Assembly (NCBI GenBank): GCA_029243605.1
Contig: JAQWRT010000086.1
Coordinates: 1-58,578 of the forward strand
Reading direction: 5' to 3'
Source: Myxococcota bacterium
GTDB taxonomy: Bacteria; Myxococcota_A; UBA9160; UBA4427
Length of the DNA stretch: 58,578 bases
Part shown: positions 51,891-58,578 of the stretch, in pieces
Numbering within the stretch: the stretch's first letter is position 1
Layout: every line of letters starts with the position of its first letter
Translations under genes and position numbers: made by a program
Notes under the pieces: generated by a model
Database searches by the model: none
The model's input: only the letters and a program-made list of their open reading frames with translations
Told to the model about the DNA's origin: nothing

Positions 51891-52892
51891 TCATACGTGA
51901 TTTCGAAGCATCAGCTCCTTGGGATGCGGCGCGAGATAAGTTTGATCGGCCAGGTAATCGAGCCCGTTGCCCCGAACGTGGTGGCGAAGAAGCGTGATAG
52001 GCACGACCAGGGGAATCAGCCCTGTACGATACTCGTGGATGACCTCGGCCAACTCTACCCGGGAACCAGAGTCCACCAGCTTCTTCAAGTGACCCGCTGC
52101 GTGCTGAAGCGCGTTTGCGTTTCGCCCCGGGGTAGCCATCTGGCGCAACGCCCGCGTGAAGCCCGCACTGTAATCCCGCTTGAAGTCCTTGCGTGGCGTC
52201 TTCTTCACTTCGGCGACGAGTCGTCCCAGCTCCCGATAGGCCGAATTGGAGTGCGCCATCAGCTGTAGCTTATGGGTCGAGTGAAAAGCGATGATCGAAC
52301 CCGCCGTCCACCTCGAGGCAAAAAGCGTTTGCAGACGTCGATAGGCGAAGACCCGTTCGATAAAATTCTCTCTCAGCTTAGAATCATGCAGACGCCCCTC
52401 CTCCTCCACCGGAAGGTCCGGAAAGGCTTCGAGTAACCCCGATGCAAAGAGACCCGAACCTCCCGCCGTCGGCATACCCTCGCTGCTGTACACCTTGACC
52501 CGGGCCATGCCACAACTCGGTGACCCCTTCTTCAGGATATAGCCGCAGAGATCAAGCTTCTTCAATTGTCTGAGCCGACGGGTCGTGTAGGCCTTCATCG
52601 ATCGGGTGTGGTCAACTCCCGAGCGCGTTTCCACCAGTCGAGGACCCGTGTCCGAGGTGACCAGCCTAAGCGTGGGCCTGGGAATCGACATCCCCGACTC
52701 CGCTTCCGGACAAACCGGCACCCACTCCACGAAGGGACCGATCTGGTCGGTCATAAAACGGTCGCGCTTGTGTCCCCCATCGAAGCGAACCTCGTACCCA
52801 AGCAGACAGGATGAAGTCCCGATGCGGATGGTCTCCGCCTCTGCCGAATCCCCTGATGAAGCCCCTGATCTATCCCCGCTAGCGGATCCCAT
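51891..52892 (-). CDS. TudS-type (DUF523) plus DUF1722 fusion protein
   Basis: 333 residues joining DUF523 (about 20-160) and DUF1722/YbgA (about 190-333). The DUF523 half keeps the three Cys of TudS thiouracil desulfidases, which bind a [4Fe-4S] cluster: Cys29 (GTSSCLLGYEVRFDGGHKRD), Cys61 (PVCPEAESGM) and Cys127 (KKGSPSCGMARV). The DUF1722 half shows TLFASRWTAGSIIAFHSTHK and HKLQLMAHSN. In many bacteria the two are fused. ATG 52892 has GAGGAA upstream and overlaps the photolyase 3' end by 14 bases, so they share a transcript. Confidence 0.88.
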   Translation of the reverse strand: MGSASGDRSGASSGDSAEAETIRIGTSSCLLGYEVRFDGGHKRDRFMTDQIGPFVEWVPVCPEAESGMSIPRPTLRLVTSDTGPRLVETRSGVDHTRSMKAYTTRRLRQLKKLDLCGYILKKGSPSCGMARVKVYSSEGMPTAGGSGLFASGLLEAFPDLPVEEEGRLHDSKLRENFIERVFAYRRLQTLFASRWTAGSIIAFHSTHKLQLMAHSNSAYRELGRLVAEVKKTPRKDFKRDYSAGFTRALRQMATPGRNANALQHAAGHLKKLVDSGSRVELAEVIHEYRTGLIPLVVPITLLRHHVRGNGLDYLADQTYLAPHPKELMLRNHV

Positions 52893-54309
52893 CGCTTTTC
52901 CTCGAACTTGCTGCCCGTTTAAAGCGGTCCAACGCGATCAAGCGCCTTTCCGCGTGATCCACCACCGGCCGCGGATACTCCGCGCCTGGATGGCCAACAC
53001 TGGGTTCGTGTATTTCCGGAGCAGCCAGCCCCCTGAGTTCGCCCACCCAACGACGAATATACTCGCCCTCAGGGTCCCAGCGCCTGCCCTGTGCCGTCGG
53101 ATTTAAAACCCTGAAATAGGGCTGCGCGTCGGTTCCCGTCGAAGCCGCCCACTGCCATCCCCCGCTATTGGAAGCCGGATCCGCGTCGACCAAGCGATCG
53201 AAGAAGAATCGCTCACCCTTGCGCCAATCGATGAGCAAATCCTTCGTCAAAAAGCTGGCCACCACCATCCGGAGCCTATTGTGCATCCAACCCGTCTCAA
53301 GGAGTTGTCGCATGCCCGCATCGACAATGGGAAAACCCGTCCTTCCCTGGCACCACGCCTGAAAGAAATCCTCGTTTTCGCTCCACTCCATCGAATCGTA
53401 TTCGGGCTTCAAATTTCCCCTTCGAGCGCGGGGATTCTTCTCCAGGATACCCGCGTAGAAGTCGCGCCAGATCAATTCGTCGAGCCATTTGCCCACCCCA
53501 TCAGCCCGCTGGGGATTATCGGCCTGGGCTTCGAAGGCCCGACCGAAGCACTGCCTCGGGGAAACCGCTCCGAAGCGCAGAAAGGGAGACAGCCTCGATG
53601 TCCCCTCCCGGGACGGGATATCCCGGTGGTGCCGGTAATTCAGGACACCCTTATCCAGAAAAGAATCCAGCAAGGTCATGGCTTGGGAAATGCCGCCTCC
53701 ATGGCCCGGTGCCGAATTCCCGGATTGGTCGGCCCACGGCCGCGCCTCGGGAGGATCATTGGCAACCCCGGGAATCGGAGCCGGCAATCCAGAGGTACTC
53801 GACGGGAGTCGGGGCTCGTCCTGCCAGTGTCGCCACCAGCGCTTCCGGTAGGCCGAGTAGACCGAGTAGGGTTTACCCGCCCCGGTAACGACCTCGTCGG
53901 GGCCAAAAACCACTCGATCCCTGGCGGCTAGAACCTCTACCCCCTCCCGCTCAAGCACGGCGGTGACTCGCTTATCGCGTTGAGATGCAAACGGCGTGGT
54001 GTCCTGATTGAGGGAAACCCACCGAGCACCCACCTCACGACAGAGCGTCGGCAATACGACCTCAGGATCTCCGCTTCGAACGAGCAGAGGGATGCCCCGA
54101 TCCCCGAGCTGCCTCTCCAGGCTCGCCAGGCACTCGAGGAGGAAAATCTCCTTGGGGAGGGGCTCGCCCTCCCCGGTGGACAGATCGGGGTCGAAGATAA
54201 AAACAGGCAACCACTGCTCCACCCGCTGGGTCAGGTCGGCGAGAGCCGTGTTGTCTTCGAGTCGAAGGTCATTCCGGAACCAGTGAATACCGCGCGTTCT
54301 TTCCGTCAT
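52879..54309 (-). CDS. phrB: Deoxyribodipyrimidine photolyase
   Basis: A light-driven FAD enzyme splitting cyclobutane pyrimidine dimers, 476 residues. The N-terminal antenna-domain segment IHWFRNDLRLEDNTAL is intact. FAD-binding C-terminal motifs are LSPFLRFGAVSPRQ, WLDELIWRDFYA, GFPIVDAGMRQLLETGWMHN and RLRMVVASFLTKDLLIDWR. I use ATG 54309; a TTG at 54321 touches the AAAGGAGG site itself. It is the first gene of a pair with the TudS-DUF1722 fusion, a pairing also known from E. coli ybgA-phr. A long GC-rich hairpin lies upstream. Confidence 0.94.
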   Translation of the reverse strand: MTERTRGIHWFRNDLRLEDNTALADLTQRVEQWLPVFIFDPDLSTGEGEPLPKEIFLLECLASLERQLGDRGIPLLVRSGDPEVVLPTLCREVGARWVSLNQDTTPFASQRDKRVTAVLEREGVEVLAARDRVVFGPDEVVTGAGKPYSVYSAYRKRWWRHWQDEPRLPSSTSGLPAPIPGVANDPPEARPWADQSGNSAPGHGGGISQAMTLLDSFLDKGVLNYRHHRDIPSREGTSRLSPFLRFGAVSPRQCFGRAFEAQADNPQRADGVGKWLDELIWRDFYAGILEKNPRARRGNLKPEYDSMEWSENEDFFQAWCQGRTGFPIVDAGMRQLLETGWMHNRLRMVVASFLTKDLLIDWRKGERFFFDRLVDADPASNSGGWQWAASTGTDAQPYFRVLNPTAQGRRWDPEGEYIRRWVGELRGLAAPEIHEPSVGHPGAEYPRPVVDHAERRLIALDRFKRAASSRKSDGIR

Positions 54310-54347
54310 CGTTCCGATCAACCTCCTTTAGATTGATTCCTCCCGCG

Positions 54348-54375
54348 CACCCGGGGTGCTGTAAATCCCCGGGTG
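54348..54375 (-). terminator. Perfect 9-bp hairpin upstream of the photolyase
   Basis: CACCCGGGG (54348-54356) and CCCCGGGTG (54367-54375) pair perfectly around a 10-base loop. It lies between the small membrane-protein stop and the photolyase start. Without a U-tract its terminator role is uncertain. It carries the same CACCCGGG core as the repeats near 16.5 and 27.4 kb. Confidence 0.5.
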
Positions 54376-54394
54376 GACTATCCACGGACTCGCA

Positions 54395-54931
54395 CTAGAA
54401 AGGGAAGTAGTAGGGCCAAATCAAAGCATCCAGGAGCGCTGTCTGGATGCTGAAGAGCATGCAGCCCAAAGCCCCCACCCCTCGAGAGATCCGGGACCCG
54501 GGGGCATCCACCTTGAGGATGGCCCACAGCATGACAAGCGAGGCCAGCCCGACGATGCCGAGCACTAAGCGAATGGCGTACCAGAGTCCCGCCCCCGGAG
54601 CCTCGACCATTTCGAAAGTCAGCGGCATCCACAGGGCCGACGGGATCAGGATCAAGGCGTAGAGGACGGTGAATAATTCGAAGCCAGCCCAGCCACCGAC
54701 ACGCGCCGTGGCGGCCTCGACTCGGAAGAGCACGAAAAACCCGAAAAGGAAATAGCCCACCGCTGCAGAGAGCATGCTCACGGTGTAGAAGCCCCGGAAT
54801 GAGTTCGGCACGCCCCCCCACACCTCACCCCGGAGTTCGGGATGCGTCGCGAGCCCGTAGGCGTAACTCGCCAGCACCGCGAGGCCGCCCACCAGGTTGA
54901 TCGAAAACGCCCACCCCTTGCCTGCCGTCAT
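54395..54931 (-). CDS. Five-helix membrane protein of unknown function
   Basis: 178 residues with about five hydrophobic helices: SINLVGGLAVLASYAYGLA, TVSMLSAAVGYFLFGFFVLF, FELFTVLYALILIPSALWM, IRLVLGIVGLASLVMLWAIL and a last one near ALGCMLFSIQTALLDALIW. There is no domain I recognise. ATG 54931 has a weak Shine-Dalgarno. A good candidate promoter lies about 85 bases upstream. It is co-directional with the photolyase but separated by a hairpin. Confidence 0.66.
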   Translation of the reverse strand: MTAGKGWAFSINLVGGLAVLASYAYGLATHPELRGEVWGGVPNSFRGFYTVSMLSAAVGYFLFGFFVLFRVEAATARVGGWAGFELFTVLYALILIPSALWMPLTFEMVEAPGAGLWYAIRLVLGIVGLASLVMLWAILKVDAPGSRISRGVGALGCMLFSIQTALLDALIWPYYFPF

Positions 54932-55320
54932 GTTTGAGTCTCCGTCCGAGGATTCGGCCCGCCGGCCTCTCCCCGGGATTGGGAAGTAGGGCAGGCGCTC
55001 TGTTCTAGGAGTTGCGAAGCTAAATCAACCTCGCATTACTGTCAAGATATTTCCTATACAAGTAAAGGCTCATTGCGAAGAGTCTCGAGATTTCAGGAAC
55101 CCCCTTCTCCCTAGTGGTCCTGTCTCCCTTCTCATGAACCTTTCCTTTCGTTTTGTCCCATCATTATCTAGACACTTAGGAAATCTTCTCAGGCGCTTGG
55201 GGCCTCTCAGCGCCCGGACAGGGCTCGCCCCCGGAGCCTCAAACCTTGCGCCGGGAGGCAGGCCGCCCGACCCTCGACGAACCCAAAACCGCCCAAGCGA
55301 ACGCGGTCCGGAGGAGCTTC
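54932..55320. other. Divergent AT-rich region between the membrane protein and the patatin gene
   Basis: 389 bases without a supported gene. The centre (about 55010-55075) is AT-rich, as expected for promoters of two divergent units. The minus-strand promoter candidate is listed separately. On the plus strand I see no clear -35/-10 pair. Confidence 0.5.
55017..55045 (-). promoter_or_regulatory. Candidate sigma-70 promoter of the membrane protein gene
   Basis: On the minus strand a consensus TTGACA (55045-55040) is followed after 17 bases by TAGCTT (55022-55017). Transcription would begin about 80 bases before ATG 54931. The -35 is perfect and the -10 is weak. Confidence 0.4.
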
Positions 55321-56760
55321 ATGCCACCGAGCGGAAAACTCTCGTCACTCGCCCTCGGGCTCAGGGGCCTTGCCTGGGGCCTTGGATCGCTCGTCCTTTT
55401 CGGCTGCGCTGGCTTTCAAGCCGTGAACCAGCCGATCACCCAAATCACCCCGGAACAGGGCTATCGCCAGTTCACAAAACCCACGCCCGACACTAAAGGA
55501 GCGGTCTGGCTGGCTCTCGCCTTCTCGGGAGGGGGCACTCGCGCCGCGGCTTTCGCCTACGGGGTCCTCGAGGAGCTTCGCGCCACCGAGGTCGTCCTAG
55601 ACGGCCAGAGCATCCGGCTCATCGACGAGATCGACACCATCAGCGCGGTCTCCGGGGGAACCTTTCCCGCCGCCTATTTCGGCCTCTTCGGCGATCGCCT
55701 TTTCGAGGACTTCGAAAGCAAATTCCTCTACCGCAACATTCAGCGTTCGCTGATCTTCGAGGCTTTGCGGCCCAAAAATCTCGTGCGCCTTTTGAGCCCC
55801 TCCTTCAGTCGCAGCCTCCTCGCCATGGAATACTATGACCGCAAGGTCTTCGACGGAGCCACCTTCGCTGATCTCCAGGCCGCCCCGGGCCCACACGTCC
55901 ACATCAATGCCACAGACCTCTCCCATGGCTTTCGCTTCACCTTCAACCAGGGGCAATTCGACGTCATCTGTTCGGATCTCGACAGCCTCCCCGTCTCCGC
56001 CGCCGTCGCCGCCTCTTCCGCGGTCCCCGTCCTTCTCAGCCCCATCACACTCAAGAACTACGCGGGCACCTGCGGCTTTCAGTCTCCTCGATGGATTCTA
56101 GAATCCCTGGACAACCAAGGCGCAAACCGACGGCGCTATGAGGCCGCACTCTCATTCGTTGATTTCGCGAATGCCGAAACGCGCCCCTACATCCACTTGA
56201 TCGACGGTGGCATCGCCGACAATCTAGGGCTTCGCTATTCCATCGAGTTGGCCGAAGCCACGGGAGGAGCTGACCGCCTCTTCGATATCGTCCAACGAGA
56301 ACCGCCCGACCACTTCGTCGTGATCGTGGTCAACGCCGAAACCTCGCCCAACCCGGGCATAGACATGAGCTCGGCCTCCCCTTCCTTCGCCTCACTCATG
56401 AACTCGGTTTCAGGCTCTCAAATCCGCCGCTACAACCTCGAGACCCTGCTTCTGACCGAGGTCTCCCTCAAAAAATGGGCCCAGATCCTCTCGGAGAAAT
56501 TCGGGAAAAACGTCGACGCTCGCCTGATCGAGATCGACTTCGACTCCATCCCCCAAGAGGAGAGTCGAGACTATTTCAAGCTCATCCCAACCAGTTTCGT
56601 CTTGAGCGATCAGACCGTAGACAACCTCAGATCCGCGGGCCGCGACCTCTTGCGGACCAATCCAAATTTTCGAGAGTTCCTCCAGAATTTAGAACCCGAC
56701 CTCCCTGCCACGCCAAGCAAGACCTCAGCGGAACCCGCTCCCATTTGGCCCGAGGGGTGA
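55321..56760 (+). CDS. Patatin-like phospholipase lipoprotein
   Basis: 479 residues from ATG 55321 (GGAGG upstream). A signal peptide ends in LVLFGCAGF, a lipobox with Cys as first mature residue, so an envelope-anchored enzyme is expected. The oxyanion Gly-rich segment LAFSGGGTRAAAFAYGVLEE, nucleophile region ISAVSGGTFPAAYFG (Ser in A-V-S-G-G rather than the common G-x-S-x-G) and Asp in LIDGGIADNLGLRYS form the Ser/Asp dyad. It probably cleaves acyl esters of phospholipids or other lipids. The two exported-protein genes follow on the same strand. Confidence 0.88.
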   Translation: MPPSGKLSSLALGLRGLAWGLGSLVLFGCAGFQAVNQPITQITPEQGYRQFTKPTPDTKGAVWLALAFSGGGTRAAAFAYGVLEELRATEVVLDGQSIRLIDEIDTISAVSGGTFPAAYFGLFGDRLFEDFESKFLYRNIQRSLIFEALRPKNLVRLLSPSFSRSLLAMEYYDRKVFDGATFADLQAAPGPHVHINATDLSHGFRFTFNQGQFDVICSDLDSLPVSAAVAASSAVPVLLSPITLKNYAGTCGFQSPRWILESLDNQGANRRRYEAALSFVDFANAETRPYIHLIDGGIADNLGLRYSIELAEATGGADRLFDIVQREPPDHFVVIVVNAETSPNPGIDMSSASPSFASLMNSVSGSQIRRYNLETLLLTEVSLKKWAQILSEKFGKNVDARLIEIDFDSIPQEESRDYFKLIPTSFVLSDQTVDNLRSAGRDLLRTNPNFREFLQNLEPDLPATPSKTSAEPAPIWPEG

Positions 56761-56883
56761 CCCCCAGGCCAAACCTCGCTTACCTTCGGCTGGAACCTCG
56801 AACGATGCCTCAAACAGAAATAGCCCGAGCGCCCGCATTCACGCCGGGGACTCGCTTCAAGCCTGCGAACGCTGGAGACTCCA

Positions 56884-57447
56884 ATGCGTCATCGACCCCG
56901 CGCCCTCCTCGGATCAGGATCTTTCTCCCTGACCTCCCGCTCTCTAGCCTCTCTCCCAGGGCGATTTTCCAGAGGACGCTCTTTCCTGCTCCTCTCGCCA
57001 ATACTGCTCTCCTTCGCCCTCTTCCCAGCCCGGGCGATTTCTGAGGACGTGGCCTGGGACCAAGCAAGGGTGACGGCGCTCGCCGGCCAACTGAGCGAAC
57101 AGGTCAAAGCGCTCCGAAGCGCGACCCGAAAAGAGCCCCAGGTCATCTCCGCGAGTAACGCATCGAAGCAGCGGGCCACTAGCCTCTACCTCGACACCCT
57201 CAAAAAACTCGACCGCACCTCGGGGAAATTGGCCCGGCAACTTACGGCGGGGGAAGACAGAGAGCAGACCGTCGGCACAGCGCGGCGGATCGATTCTCTA
57301 CTTCGCGACGCTCGGGATCAGGGTCGTAAACTCTACACCACGGATTGGACGACCCAGCACATCGAGCCCCTCGCTTCCGTAGTCGCCGAACTCCGAACCT
57401 TCTACTCGGCCCAGGCGAGCGGACCGAAGCCCAAGGGCAATCCGTAG
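56884..57447 (+). CDS. Exported helical protein of unknown function
   Basis: 187 residues, ATG 56884 with GGAG nearby. A long positively charged N-terminus precedes a hydrophobic stretch (FLLLSPILLSFALFPARAIS), consistent with a signal peptide cut before EDVAWD. The mature part is predicted helical and charged (VTALAGQLSEQVKALRSATR, TSLYLDTLKKLDRTSGKLAR). I do not recognise the family. It lies between the patatin lipoprotein and another exported protein, so a common envelope role is possible. Confidence 0.62.
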   Translation: MRHRPRALLGSGSFSLTSRSLASLPGRFSRGRSFLLLSPILLSFALFPARAISEDVAWDQARVTALAGQLSEQVKALRSATRKEPQVISASNASKQRATSLYLDTLKKLDRTSGKLARQLTAGEDREQTVGTARRIDSLLRDARDQGRKLYTTDWTTQHIEPLASVVAELRTFYSAQASGPKPKGNP

Positions 57448-57457
57448 GCGCTCACCC

Positions 57458-58543
57458 ATGGGAAATTTAAGAAAGATTTTGGACAACGACGGGATTCAGC
57501 GCTGCCGGGCCGGGACAAGCGCGCTAGGCCTGCTCTCACTCTTCGCGCTCCTGACCCTACTGCTCTGGCCCCGGGCGAGCTTGGCCGAGGACAGAGCGTT
57601 CGGGGCCGCGCTCCTCGACTTCATGCAGGTCGCGCCGGGCGAACTCGCTTCCGCCGGGGAAAAGCCCCTGGTCGTGGAAATCAAGGTCTCCGAACGCTCG
57701 CGTCAAGCCGTTTACATGGGCTTGGCCCGGCTGGAAGACGGCGCCCAGAGCCCTTTCTTTTTGCCCGGTCCAGGCCCCGTCCCCTCGCTGATGCAGCCCA
57801 ACCAATTCGGGTATTTCGAAAACCCGGCCCAAGCCCAGGATCTCGACTCCCTCGAGCTCGATGAAGACGACTACTCCGTGCTCGAGGAATGTCGGCCGCA
57901 AAAATGCCGGTTCAAGCTCTCTACTATCGGAATTGCCGAGGCCGAAGCCCTCAACTGGAAAGCACCCGGCGCGCGACAGGCTTTTCTGGGCGGCTTCCGA
58001 ACCTCATTGGCGGACGAGGTCAGCGGGTTCCAGGCGAAGGGCTTCTCCGCCCTGATCACCTACGCCGATAAGCCCACCCCCTATCCGGTCACCACTGGCA
58101 TTCGCCGACTGCTGGACGAAGCGAAGCCGGTTCTCGATCTATACCCCCGACTCTCCAAAACCCTTGCAGATCCTGAAGGCCCAGGGGAAAGCGCCAGCGG
58201 GGAGAGCGATCGTGTTCTCTGGTCTGTCTCCGATTTCGGCTATCGCCCTACCCTGTCGGTGGATCGGCTCGTCTATCTGGACAACGCCCCCCCTGCGGAC
58301 CAGGGAAGTGTCATGGCACTCCAGAACCTCTACTCCAACCACTATCTCGCGGGCCGACTTCAGTTGGGCGGAATACTTCCCGAGGGAAGCCTACCCGGCC
58401 AGAGCGGTCGCTATTTTTGGACTCTCGACCTGATCCTCTTCGACGACGCCCTGGGCACGTTCAAGCGAAGTCTCCTGGGCCGGGGCCTCCGCTCCGAGGT
58501 CGAAGGCCGCCTCGAGACCATCCGATCCATGGGCCAACCCTGA
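57458..58543 (+). CDS. Exported protein of unknown function
   Basis: 361 residues. A signal peptide (ALGLLSLFALLTLLLWPRAS) ends near SLAEDRAF. The mature region has a Cys pair (EECRPQKCRF), a middle segment ALITYADKPTPYPVTTGIRR, and a C-terminal beta-rich part with VDRLVYLDNAP and GRYFWTLDLILFDDALG. No family is recognised; it may be periplasmic. It begins 10 bases after the preceding helical protein, so they are probably co-transcribed with the patatin gene. Confidence 0.62.
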   Translation: MGNLRKILDNDGIQRCRAGTSALGLLSLFALLTLLLWPRASLAEDRAFGAALLDFMQVAPGELASAGEKPLVVEIKVSERSRQAVYMGLARLEDGAQSPFFLPGPGPVPSLMQPNQFGYFENPAQAQDLDSLELDEDDYSVLEECRPQKCRFKLSTIGIAEAEALNWKAPGARQAFLGGFRTSLADEVSGFQAKGFSALITYADKPTPYPVTTGIRRLLDEAKPVLDLYPRLSKTLADPEGPGESASGESDRVLWSVSDFGYRPTLSVDRLVYLDNAPPADQGSVMALQNLYSNHYLAGRLQLGGILPEGSLPGQSGRYFWTLDLILFDDALGTFKRSLLGRGLRSEVEGRLETIRSMGQP

Positions 58544-58578
58544 CCCGCGGACAATTCCCCGCCCTCCCTTAAAGCCAG

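Overview
The window is one contiguous stretch of a GC-rich bacterial chromosome, dense in genes and apparently free of mobile elements, rRNA, tRNA and CRISPR arrays. Gene content and order point to a Gram-negative lineage of the former Deltaproteobacteria (Myxococcota/Desulfobacterota-like). It carries an rpoN-ptsN-rapZ-EIIA(Man)-HPr run, an ispD-ispF-cysS-uvrB run, yajC-secD-secF, a bactofilin, outer-membrane TolC and several lipoproteins. The abundance of acyl-CoA dehydrogenases and LLM flavoenzymes and the PlsB/HAD-PlsC pair recall lipid-degrading environmental members of that group. The taxonomic call is inference.

Layout. 1-9.5 kb is housekeeping: uvrB (cut by the left edge), cysS, ispF and ispD on the minus strand, a TolC-type channel and a bactofilin on the plus strand, then secF/secD/yajC on the minus strand. 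9.5-18.1 kb is a minus-strand run: a SpoIID-domain exported protein, metK with a structured leader, HPr, a mannose-type EIIA, rapZ, ptsN and rpoN (a regulatory PTS/sigma-54 block lacking hprK), a small exported protein and trkH. 18.3-24.2 kb holds ilvB-ilvN, a CBS-pair protein, a sodium:solute symporter and a ZnT9-like cation transporter. 24.2-28.1 kb has a lipoprotein PQQ dehydrogenase, an ECF-type sigma factor with a translationally coupled 95-residue partner, and a secreted protein.

28.1-38.0 kb is the most distinctive part. It is a cluster of two unlike acyl-CoA dehydrogenases, two LLM-class flavin oxidoreductases, a PaaI-type thioesterase, a degenerate MaoC-like double-hotdog protein, a SnoaL-like protein, an ACMSD-type amidohydrolase, a threonine/serine dehydratase and a methyltransferase. 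It reads as an uncharacterised acyl-CoA-centred catabolic pathway. 38.2-46.4 kb is lipid-oriented: a coiled-coil zinc-ribbon protein, an agmatinase-like ureohydrolase, a phosphatidyltransferase apparently starting at CTG, an acyl-CoA ligase, PlsB and a HAD-PlsC fusion. These make activated acyl chains and phosphatidate. 46.4-51.9 kb has a probable frameshifted small gene, an atypical SDR, a GT-C membrane glycosyltransferase and a coupled SGNH/MBOAT pair for O-acylating an exported glycan. 51.9-58.6 kb has a TudS-DUF1722 fusion coupled to a photolyase, a small membrane protein, a patatin lipoprotein and two unrecognised exported proteins.

Recurrent intergenic features are GC-rich inverted repeats without U-tracts, several sharing a CACCCGGG/CCCGGGTG core. 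The best leads are the catabolic cluster, the frameshifted small gene with a +1-slip-like site, the sigma factor's coupled partner, the CTG-start phosphatidyltransferase with altered catalytic spacing, and the metK leader.
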